A stretch of 64,000 nucleotides of DNA, taken from Nitrosomonas sp. GTDB taxonomy: Bacteria; Pseudomonadota; Gammaproteobacteria; Burkholderiales; Nitrosomonadaceae. The stretch lies in contig JAMXAG010000011.1 in the NCBI GenBank assembly GCA_024281675.1, positions 1 through 64,000 on the forward strand. The letters are read 5' to 3'. The translations under genes were made by a program, and so were the position numbers. Shown piece by piece: positions 16,446-23,696 of this stretch (positions are counted from its first letter, which is position 1; every line of letters begins with the position of its first letter). The notes under the pieces are model-generated. The model was not told the DNA's origin, made no database searches, and was given only the letters and a program-made list of their open reading frames with translations.

Positions 16446-17174
16446 ATGGTTGTAACAATTCTACTTGTTGAAGATGAAGTCGCAATTCAAGAACTTATCG
16501 CACTAAATTTGAAACGCGCTGGATATTCGGTACTCTGCGCCGAAAGAGCTGATCAAGCCAAGTTATTGATCAATAATGTTTTACCTGATTTGGTGCTATT
16601 AGACTGGATGTTACCCGATGTCAGCGGCTTGGAATTTGCACGCAAGCTCAGACAAGAAGAGCGTACCCAATCGATTCCCATTATTATGCTGACCGCTCGC
16701 ACTCAGGAAAATGACAAAATTTCCGGATTGGAAGCAGGTGCTGATGATTACATCACCAAACCTTTTTCACCCCGCGAATTACAGGCCCGCATTAAGGCGG
16801 TGCTACGCAGGCGCTTACCGGAAATGTCCGAGGAAATCATTGAACTCGGCGGATTAAGGCTTGATCCGGCCACACATCGAGTACATGTTAGAAATAATAA
16901 CGGCTCATCGCAACTGACTGAAATTAATTTAGGTCCCACTGAATTCCGCTTACTGCATTTTTTGATGGCTTACAAGGATCGCGTTCATTCACGTGCGCAG
17001 CTATTGGATCGAGTATGGGGGGATCATGTATTCATAGAAGATCGTACTGTCGACGTACATATCCGCCGGTTACGTAAAGTTTTAGAAGCCGTCTGTAAAG
17101 AAAGTTTAGTGCAAACGGTACGAGGTGCAGGTTATCGGTTTTCGGTCGAATACCAAGAACCAACCATCGGGTAG
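16446..17174 (+). CDS. phoB: PhoB-type response regulator, no PhoR beside it
   Basis: 242 residues: a receiver domain (1-120) with acidic pocket VEDE at 8-11, the phospho-acceptor Asp53 in LLDWMLP and Lys105 in DYITKPFSP, then an OmpR/PhoB winged-helix domain (about 130-235) with LGPTEFRLLHFLM, RAQLLDRVWGDHVFIEDRTV and VQTVRGAGYRFS. GPTEF and VEDRTVDVHIRRLR-type sequence are closer to PhoB than to other OmpR-family members. GGAG lies 6 nt before the ATG. The histidine kinase PhoR that normally follows is absent; the next gene is a small lipoprotein. A Pho box in its own promoter supports PhoB identity. Confidence 0.88.
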   Translation: MVVTILLVEDEVAIQELIALNLKRAGYSVLCAERADQAKLLINNVLPDLVLLDWMLPDVSGLEFARKLRQEERTQSIPIIMLTARTQENDKISGLEAGADDYITKPFSPRELQARIKAVLRRRLPEMSEEIIELGGLRLDPATHRVHVRNNNGSSQLTEINLGPTEFRLLHFLMAYKDRVHSRAQLLDRVWGDHVFIEDRTVDVHIRRLRKVLEAVCKESLVQTVRGAGYRFSVEYQEPTIG

Positions 17175-17325
17175 TGTTCTATATTTGATCCATTCCAGCA
17201 CATCGTGGGACTAAACAGCCTTACATCAATCAGTATTAAATGGTGAATATAAACATGCTATAGTAGCTAGGTACACAATGTACATTAAATTGTTATTTTT
17301 TTATAATTATTAGGGAAAAACGTTA

Positions 17326-17484
17326 ATGAAATATTCAATATATTTTGTCGCATTATTTTTTGCACTTTCGCTAGTTGCTTGTGGCAAACCTACCGCGCCT
17401 GAAAGCGCATCGTCTGAAGGTTACGGAACAACACATGAAGGTAAACCAGCTGAAGGTCGTAATGAGCTTCCAGGTGATAAATAA
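17326..17484 (+). CDS. Small lipoprotein, 52 residues
   Basis: Too short for most gene finders. MKYSIYFVALFFALSLVACG is a clear lipoprotein signal with lipobox LVAC, so Cys19 would be lipidated. The 33 mature residues are hydrophilic and unstructured (GKPTAPESASSEGYG, then EGKPAEGRNELPGDK). AGGGA lies about 9 nt before the ATG. About 55 bp upstream is a small dyad GTACA-CAA-TGTAC (17271-17283). Function unknown; it resembles short entericidin-like or anchor lipoproteins only in size. Confidence 0.7.
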   Translation: MKYSIYFVALFFALSLVACGKPTAPESASSEGYGTTHEGKPAEGRNELPGDK

Positions 17485-17630
17485 GTAATCAATAGACTAC
17501 TTTTACGCAACTTCCTTAACTTCTAGGTAAGTATGTGTTTTAATATTATTGAGTCAATATTAGAAGTTTTCTTCAAATGACGGTTGAAATCATCAATCGG
17601 AGTTATCATTGAGAAACTTCCAGGCAATAA

Positions 17631-17656
17631 CCTGTAGGGATGCTAATTCCTACAGG
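17631..17656. terminator. Inverted repeat between lipoprotein and MFS genes
   Basis: Arms CCTGTAGG (17631-17638) and CCTACAGG (17649-17656) with a 10-nt loop lie between converging genes. The U-run is missing, so it is a candidate bidirectional terminator only. Confidence 0.45.
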
Positions 17657-17692
17657 CGCCAAGATCCTAAGATGCTTGTTATAAATAAGCCC

Positions 17693-18991
17693 TCAAGAAA
17701 ATATTTCCGCTTTTTTTCGTCCACGTTCTTCGTTGACTGTAGCCATTAGCACAAAACCACTTATAAAAAAACCTAAAGTACTAAGCAACGCTATGCGGTG
17801 GTCACCTTCAAACCAATAGACCATTCCACCATATGTGATTGGGCCAATAATTGCGGATAGTTTCGTTGCCAATCCCCACAACCCAAAAAACTCTCCTTGG
17901 CGTCCTAAGGGAGTCAATTTCCCGACCAATGCACGCCCTGCAGATTGCGCGCCACCCAATGCAATGCCGATTAAATTCGCGGCAATCCAAAACAGCATGC
18001 TGTCCGTGGCATAATAAGCACACACAATGGCTGCCGACCAGATCAACAAAGTAATCATGATGCAACGAACTGAGCCAAATTTATCTTGCAAGTAACCGAA
18101 AAAGAAAGCACCGATTGCAGCCGTTATATTCACCACCATAATCAGGACAATCGTGTCCTGTGTCTTGAATCCCATGACTTCTTGCGCATACACGGCAGCC
18201 AGTACAATTACGATATGAATCCCGGCATAATACGTCGTTAACGCTAGCAAGAACCGGAACAAATCAGTGTGCGCGCTGGTATCCCGCAACGTTGTCCTGA
18301 TGCGCATAAAACCCGCAATAATGATCTGCGTAGTGATGGGTGTTTTTTGAGTAGAACTCCTCTCTCGCAACCACAGAAGTGTCGGTAATGCAGCTAAGCC
18401 AAATAAGGCAGCAACAATCAAGGTAGAAACCTGAACGTAATGCGTAGCATCGTATCCCTGCTGTTCTGCATAAGTCACATAACCGAGACATAGCGCCAAT
18501 GTGAACAAACCACCTAAATAACCTAACGCCCAACCATAGCCAGACAATCTCCCCATCGTTTCTGCATCACTTATTTCGGGCAAAAAAGCAGCAATTAGAT
18601 TTTCCCCGCTGGCAAACATAAAAGTAGCTAAAACGACCAGCACGATAGCCCAATAAGTATCGCCAGGTCCGATTGTGCTAAGCAGCGCTGTAAACAATAC
18701 GCAACCCGCGGTTGAAATAAACAGAAAACGCTTTTTAGTACCCGAATAATCCGCAATGGCACCAATCACGGGCGCGCTGATCAATACCAACGCATTGGCG
18801 GCAGCCATTGCGAGCGTCCATAGCAATGTCGCTTGATCATTACCTTCTTCTGCAGCGACTACCCCGACAAAATAAGCATTGAAAACGGCGGTTAAAATGA
18901 CGGTGGTATAACCTGAATTGGCAAAGTCATACATACACCAGGCAAAACGCTCGCGTTTCGTAACCGGGCTGCGATCATGATAAGACGGCAT
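17693..18991 (-). CDS. MFS transporter, UMF1/Atg22-like family
   Basis: 432 residues with about 12 membrane helices. The N-terminus RERFAWCMYDFANSGYTTVI followed by LTAVFNAYF is diagnostic of the UMF1 (Atg22-like) MFS group; later come GAIADYSGTKKRFL (the MFS loop 2-3 signature), GYGWALGYLGG and GKLTPLGRQGEFFGLWGLA. Substrates of bacterial members are not established; amino acids have been suggested from the yeast relative. It is alone on its strand, 36 bp downstream of fumC, and could be its read-through partner. Confidence 0.85.
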   Translation of the reverse strand: MPSYHDRSPVTKRERFAWCMYDFANSGYTTVILTAVFNAYFVGVVAAEEGNDQATLLWTLAMAAANALVLISAPVIGAIADYSGTKKRFLFISTAGCVLFTALLSTIGPGDTYWAIVLVVLATFMFASGENLIAAFLPEISDAETMGRLSGYGWALGYLGGLFTLALCLGYVTYAEQQGYDATHYVQVSTLIVAALFGLAALPTLLWLRERSSTQKTPITTQIIIAGFMRIRTTLRDTSAHTDLFRFLLALTTYYAGIHIVIVLAAVYAQEVMGFKTQDTIVLIMVVNITAAIGAFFFGYLQDKFGSVRCIMITLLIWSAAIVCAYYATDSMLFWIAANLIGIALGGAQSAGRALVGKLTPLGRQGEFFGLWGLATKLSAIIGPITYGGMVYWFEGDHRIALLSTLGFFISGFVLMATVNEERGRKKAEIFS

Positions 18992-19027
18992 GTTATACCC
19001 GATTAATCATCAGACACATGGTGATTT

Positions 19028-20413
19028 TTATTTTCCAACCATTTTTGCTGGCACAACCCAAGCATCAAATTGTGCGGCAGTCATATATCCCGTTGCAATC
19101 GCTGCATCTCTCAACGATGTACCTTCACGATACGCTTTTTTGGCAATTTCAGCGGCCTTATCATAACCAATATAGGGATTGAGCGCAGTAACGAGCATTA
19201 AGGAATGATGCAATAAAGCATCAATACGCTCCACATTGGCGGCTATGCCGACTGCACAGTTACCATTAAAACTGACAATAGCATCCGATAGCAAACGTAC
19301 GCTTTGCAGAAAATTATGAATGATCATAGGTTTCATGACATTCAATTCAAAGTTGCCCATAGCTCCACCCATATTGATCGCAACATCATTCCCCATGACT
19401 TGACAACATACCATTGTCATCGCCTCTGACTGCGTTGGGTTCACTTTTCCCGGCATGATCGAACTACCCGGTTCATTTTCAGGAATTTGCAATTCACCGA
19501 TACCACAGCGTGGACCTGAAGCAAGCCAACGAATATCGTTGGCAATTTTCATTAATGATGCGGCTAACGTTTTTAACGCGCCATGTGCATGCACTAATGC
19601 ATCGTTACTGGCTAAAGCCTCAAATTTATTAGATGCACTGATGAATGGTAGCTCAGTTAAACGTGAGATTTCTTTCGCTACTTGCTGCGCAAACTCCGGA
19701 TGTGCATTTAATCCAGTGCCAACAGCGGTACCTCCCAAGGCCAATTCAAAAAGGTGGGCCATCGAAGCTTGAATGTGTTTCAACCCATGATCCAGTTGCG
19801 CCACATAACCGGAAAATTCCTGCCCCAATGTCAGCGGTGTTGCGTCTTGCAGATGCGTGCGCCCGATTTTGACGATCTCGGAAAATGCTGCCATTTTTGC
19901 CGCCAGCGTTTCGCGCAACAATCGTATAGCCGGCAGCAGTCGATGATGCAGCTCTTCAACGGCAGCCACATGCATTGCCGTGGGAAATACATCATTGGAT
20001 GATTGCCCTTTGTTAACATCATCATTAGGATGGATTTTACGATCGGCACCACGCCCTCCTCCCAGCAACTCTGAAGCCCGATTCGCCAACACTTCATTGA
20101 TATTCATATTAGTCTGCGTACCGGAACCGGTTTGCCACACCACCAACGGAAATTGGTCGTCAAAATGACCGGCGATCACCTCATCGGCGGCTTCGATGAT
20201 CGCCGCAGTGCTGGCGGCATTGAGCAATCCCAAATCGTGATTAACCTTGGCGGCCGCACGTTTGACTTTGGCCAACGCATGAATCAGCGCGATCGGCATC
20301 TTCTCAGTGGAAATCTTGAAATTCTGCAATGAACGTTGCGTTTGCGCGCCCCATAATGCTTCTGCGGGCACTTGCATCGGCCCCATCGTATCGCGTTCTT
20401 CACGGGTTTGCAT
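19028..20413 (-). CDS. fumC: Fumarate hydratase class II
   Basis: 461 residues, the normal length for the iron-free tetrameric fumarase of the citric acid cycle (fumarate plus water to L-malate). Visible signatures are the N-terminal [20 protein letters not shown], the substrate region [37 protein letters not shown] with the catalytic-site His, and the superfamily signature [16 protein letters not shown] with the catalytic Ser loop. It is intact. A damaged second copy of its first 35 codons lies 0.8 kb upstream, beyond a toxin-antitoxin pair. Confidence 0.95.
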   Translation of the reverse strand: MQTREERDTMGPMQVPAEALWGAQTQRSLQNFKISTEKMPIALIHALAKVKRAAAKVNHDLGLLNAASTAAIIEAADEVIAGHFDDQFPLVVWQTGSGTQTNMNINEVLANRASELLGGGRGADRKIHPNDDVNKGQSSNDVFPTAMHVAAVEELHHRLLPAIRLLRETLAAKMAAFSEIVKIGRTHLQDATPLTLGQEFSGYVAQLDHGLKHIQASMAHLFELALGGTAVGTGLNAHPEFAQQVAKEISRLTELPFISASNKFEALASNDALVHAHGALKTLAASLMKIANDIRWLASGPRCGIGELQIPENEPGSSIMPGKVNPTQSEAMTMVCCQVMGNDVAINMGGAMGNFELNVMKPMIIHNFLQSVRLLSDAIVSFNGNCAVGIAANVERIDALLHHSLMLVTALNPYIGYDKAAEIAKKAYREGTSLRDAAIATGYMTAAQFDAWVVPAKMVGK

Positions 20414-20495
20414 GGGTAGCTACCTCATTAAATGGAATGAATTGGGGGAATTAGTTGACCGGGATTGCGGTTTTGTTTAGCACCAAACACGCTCT

Positions 20496-20828
20496 TCAAT
20501 ACGCGAGCTGATCCAAGGTAATACCCATAGCCGCTGCGGCTTTCTCAAGCGTTGCTTTACGAGGGCGTTTGGCAGCTTCTATCTGCGCGTAACCGGCTTG
20601 CGTAATCCCCATGCGTTTAGCCATTTCCTCTTGCGTCAGCATCAGGTATTCGCGCCAGGCGGCTAGCATACTGACTTCATCCATGATGCGCTTACCGACA
20701 ACCTCGTTGGGGATCATGCCCGGGCGTACTACGCCGGGAAGTTTGACAAACTCGGCATAAGGCACGACGACAAAAGCCGGTTTTCCGTTGCTATCCAGGA
20801 TGGTTTGGTAATTAATAAGTGCGCTCAT
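20496..20828 (-). CDS. Antitoxin: Phd-like N-terminus plus XRE helix-turn-helix
   Basis: 110 residues. The N-terminal part (YQTILDSNGKPAFVVVPYAE) resembles the dimerisation/toxin-binding part of Phd/RelB-type antitoxins; the C-terminal half is an XRE helix-turn-helix (LMLTQEEMAKRMGITQAGYA, then QIEAAKRPRKATLEKAAAAM). It overlaps the RelE-like gene by 17 bp and follows it, the reverse of the common antitoxin-first order and as in HigBA-type pairs. It probably represses its own promoter by the HTH domain and neutralises the toxin. Confidence 0.85.
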   Translation of the reverse strand: MSALINYQTILDSNGKPAFVVVPYAEFVKLPGVVRPGMIPNEVVGKRIMDEVSMLAAWREYLMLTQEEMAKRMGITQAGYAQIEAAKRPRKATLEKAAAAMGITLDQLAY

Positions 20829-21069
20829 CGCGTTTTTTCACCTCTTCAATATCAATAACATGCACGCTACCGTCAAACTCGAAAAATACCCGGTAATCAC
20901 CAACCCGCAGCCGGTAGCTATACGTATGATTAGCGAGTTTCTTGACACCTTGGCAATCCGGAAAATCAGCCAACGACTGAACTTCTGTAAAAATTCTTTT
21001 GCGCACGGCGGCAGCCTTGATTTTCTCAACCTGCTTAAGCGCTTTGGGTTTCCAGTCAATATCATTCAC
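20812..21069 (-). CDS. RelE/ParE-family toxin
   Basis: 85 residues, typical for the family. Visible features are KALKQVEKIKAAAVRKRI, the core ANHTYSYRLRVGDYRVFFEF with the basic strand RLRVGDYRV, and VHVIDIEEVKKRDERTY at the end, where the YRV and KKR..Y residues are those usually active in RelE-type ribosome-dependent mRNA interferases. Gyrase poisoning (ParE) cannot be excluded. It precedes its antitoxin in the same operon. The pair stands between intact fumC and a broken copy of its 5' end. Confidence 0.87.
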   Translation of the reverse strand: MNDIDWKPKALKQVEKIKAAAVRKRIFTEVQSLADFPDCQGVKKLANHTYSYRLRVGDYRVFFEFDGSVHVIDIEEVKKRDERTY

Positions 21070-21142
21070 ATTTATTATTATAAGCTTAAAATAAGTGTTT
21101 TAACAAAAAATATAAGAATTCAGGTCTCTGTGAAGCTTTATT

Positions 21143-21249
21143 TCTTGAAATTCTGCAACGAGCGCTGCGTTTGCGCGCCCGCCCCACAATGCTTCGGCGG
21201 GCACCTCGACCACGACGCCCATGGTGTCGCGTTCTTCACGGGTTTGCAT
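21143..21249 (-). pseudogene. Broken duplicate of the fumC 5' end
   Basis: The minus strand from the ATG at 21247-21249 encodes [11 protein letters not shown], then VPAEALWG, matching the start of fumC, including the ribosome-binding region before the ATG. Extra bases after the ATG GGC codons and a 4-bp gain in the alanine/glutamine region shift the frame; the similarity ends at about codon 36, after the bases for LQNF. The rest of the gene is absent. Nucleotide similarity extends through about 21144-21262, matching 20314-20434. Confidence 0.85.
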
Positions 21250-21408
21250 GGGTAGCTACCTCACTATGTGGATAAATTAAGTACTGGTTTACTAAGATTC
21301 CGGTTTGACATTTCATTCATTGCATATATACCGTTCAAGGTAACCGGCCTTGCGCGGCTTTATGCGCAATGCCGGTTGACCGTAGGGTTGGACGTCGCGG
21401 ACTGCATG

Positions 21409-22341
21409 CTAGAACGGGTCTTGAGCTACAGACACCGGAAAGCGACAAACAAGTTTCTCCTCGATTCCATTGGAGAACTGTTGGATTGCGTTGCTTACGC
21501 GAGACAAATCGTCGGCCGAAAGATCGACGAGGGCGCCATCGGCTCCGCGCCCAGCCCGATGAACGATGTCGTGCCGGACTTTAACCTCTTTCATCAGGTC
21601 GCCGATCTCGGGAACTTGAATCTCTAGGCCACTGGCTAGGATAGGCTTGACCTTGTCCAGCCTGTGCCAGATAAAATCTGCAAGATATGTCTTGACCTCA
21701 CCGGTGAGATTTTCAAGTCGTTCGAAGAGCTCAGCTACGGTAAGTGACCGTGCCTGAAAATCCTTATTGGTACTCACGAAACGCCGCATGGCCCGTTCGT
21801 CCTTTTCGACCCAATATGCCACGGTATCGGCCAAATACGCCTCAAGGGCTGCGATCAAAGAACTATGCGCCATCCGATGAAGGAGCCGGTTGTTGGCGCC
21901 GTCCAGTTCGGAAGCCGTCAGCACTGCAAATATCTCAGCAATGCGCTCTTCCAGAAAGCGTTTAGGGTCGCCTCGGTCAATGACGACCAGATGGCTTACG
22001 TAGTCGTCGTAGTCTGCTCCTTCGTGTTCGATAGGAGCCCACTCGTCACCAACCTCGCGCCAAAGCTCTTCAATAAGTTCCCGCATCGTGTCAAGCTCAA
22101 CGATGCCATCAAAGCGGCTCTGTATCACGTCATTTGGATCGTACGGCCCGCCCCAGACAAATACGTAAGCCTTGTCCTCGCCGTCCCAGGGCGTTTTGTT
22201 CGCGGGGTCTTCGTAGCGATCAAGAAACCACTGCCGCATGGCGGCGATTTGCAGTTTCTTTGGGGCAGCCGCGACCCAATCTTCATTCGGCTCAAAAGGG
22301 CCGCTATCGAAGTCGCCTGCTTCAGATGGTAGTTGTCTCAT
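21409..22341 (-). CDS. Hypothetical protein with HEPN-like motif
   Basis: 310 residues, charged, with no signal or membrane helix. The first half is rich in acidic and Trp residues (KAYVFVWGGPYDPNDVIQSR). The second half has SSLIAALEAYLADTVAYWVE and, near residue 275, VKVRHDIVHRAGRG, whose R-x4-H arrangement is the catalytic signature of HEPN RNases; this resembles the MAE_28990/RiboL-PSP-HEPN groups. That assignment is tentative. GC content is visibly higher than in neighbouring genes, suggesting transfer. It sits in the small island with the toxin-antitoxin pair. HEPN genes are frequent in defence and toxin systems. Confidence 0.6.
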   Translation of the reverse strand: MRQLPSEAGDFDSGPFEPNEDWVAAAPKKLQIAAMRQWFLDRYEDPANKTPWDGEDKAYVFVWGGPYDPNDVIQSRFDGIVELDTMRELIEELWREVGDEWAPIEHEGADYDDYVSHLVVIDRGDPKRFLEERIAEIFAVLTASELDGANNRLLHRMAHSSLIAALEAYLADTVAYWVEKDERAMRRFVSTNKDFQARSLTVAELFERLENLTGEVKTYLADFIWHRLDKVKPILASGLEIQVPEIGDLMKEVKVRHDIVHRAGRGADGALVDLSADDLSRVSNAIQQFSNGIEEKLVCRFPVSVAQDPF

Positions 22342-22451
22342 GGTTCATGCGTTCTGCGAAAGCGTGTCGCGGACTGGATTCGCGACGCCCAACGTAATAT
22401 ATACGAACGACAAAAAATGTTGCAAAAACTGATTGTCGGCTACAGCAACAA

Positions 22452-23657
22452 TCATTCCCAACTCAGCGCACCCCCCGTTTGATATTCGGTCACGCGCGTC
22501 TCGAAGAAATTCTTCTCTTTCTTCAGATCGATCATTTCCGACATCCACGGGAATGGATTATTGGCGTTCGGGTAAAGGGTATCCAAGCCGATTTGCTGGC
22601 AGCGGCGATTGGCGATATAACGCAAATATTCCTTGAACATCGGCGCATTCATGCCCAACACACCACGCGGCATAGTGTCTTCGGCATAGCGATATTCCAA
22701 CGCTACTGCTTTTTGCATTAGTTCATTGGCCTCATCGCGGAATGCTTTTGTCCATAAGTGCGGATTTTCCATCTTGATCTGATTGATCACATCGATACCG
22801 AAGTTACAATGCATCGATTCATCACGCAAAATATATTGATATTGCTCGGCCGCACCGGTCATCTTATTTTGCCGTCCCAGTGCAAGAATCTGTGTAAAGC
22901 CCACATAGAAGAATAGCCCTTCCATAATGCAGGCAAAAACAATCAAGCTTTTGAGCAATTGCTGATCGGTTTCTTGCGTGCCGGTTTTGAAATGCGGATC
23001 CGTCAGCGTATCAATAAATGGAATTAGGAACTCGTCCTTATCGCGGATAGAAGCCACTTCATGATAGGCATTGAAGATTTCACCTTCATCCAAACCCAGC
23101 GATTCGACAATATATTGATACGCGTGCGTATGAATGGCTTCTTCAAACGCCTGACGCAACAAATACTGGCGGCATTCCGGATTGGTAATATGCCGGTAAG
23201 TGCCCAGCACGATATTATTCGCTGCCAATGAATCCGCCGTTACAAAGAACCCCAGATTGCGTTTGATCAGGCGGCGCTCATCCTCGGTCAAGCCGTTGGG
23301 ATCTTTCCACAAAGAAATATCGCGGCTCATGCTAATTTCCTGCGGCATCCAATGATTGGCGCAAGCACCCAGATATTTATCCCACGCCCATTTGTATTTA
23401 AAAGGTACTAACTGATTCACATCTGATTTGCAGTTGATAATCTGTTTATCTTCCACTGAAATGCGCCGATTGGCATTTCCGTCAATCGTTTCAGCAGCAC
23501 CCGCCCCCGCTGCGGCATCACGATCTTCACGATCATCTTCTGCTCGCTGTAACAACAAATGCGATTGCATAGCCATGTCACGGTCAGTCATAGCGGAGTG
23601 CATCGTATTCAATAACGAAATTTCGGGTTGGATGGATTCGTCTTCAAATGTCAGCAT
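22452..23657 (-). CDS. nrdB: Ribonucleotide reductase class Ia, small (beta) subunit
   Basis: 401 residues. The ferritin-like core shows the di-iron ligand motifs [13 protein letters not shown] (with the radical-site region), [11 protein letters not shown] and [10 protein letters not shown]. The C-terminus, [15 protein letters not shown], is the tail that docks on NrdA. The enzyme holds the tyrosyl radical needed to reduce ribonucleotides to deoxyribonucleotides aerobically. An N-terminal extension of about 65 residues ([20 protein letters not shown]) is longer than in E. coli NrdB and common in beta- and other proteobacteria. It follows nrdA by 39 bp. Confidence 0.95.
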   Translation of the reverse strand: MLTFEDESIQPEISLLNTMHSAMTDRDMAMQSHLLLQRAEDDREDRDAAAGAGAAETIDGNANRRISVEDKQIINCKSDVNQLVPFKYKWAWDKYLGACANHWMPQEISMSRDISLWKDPNGLTEDERRLIKRNLGFFVTADSLAANNIVLGTYRHITNPECRQYLLRQAFEEAIHTHAYQYIVESLGLDEGEIFNAYHEVASIRDKDEFLIPFIDTLTDPHFKTGTQETDQQLLKSLIVFACIMEGLFFYVGFTQILALGRQNKMTGAAEQYQYILRDESMHCNFGIDVINQIKMENPHLWTKAFRDEANELMQKAVALEYRYAEDTMPRGVLGMNAPMFKEYLRYIANRRCQQIGLDTLYPNANNPFPWMSEMIDLKKEKNFFETRVTEYQTGGALSWE

Positions 23658-23696
23658 GCTTTATTGCTCCTTAAATTTTATCTGGGTTGGGTTTGA

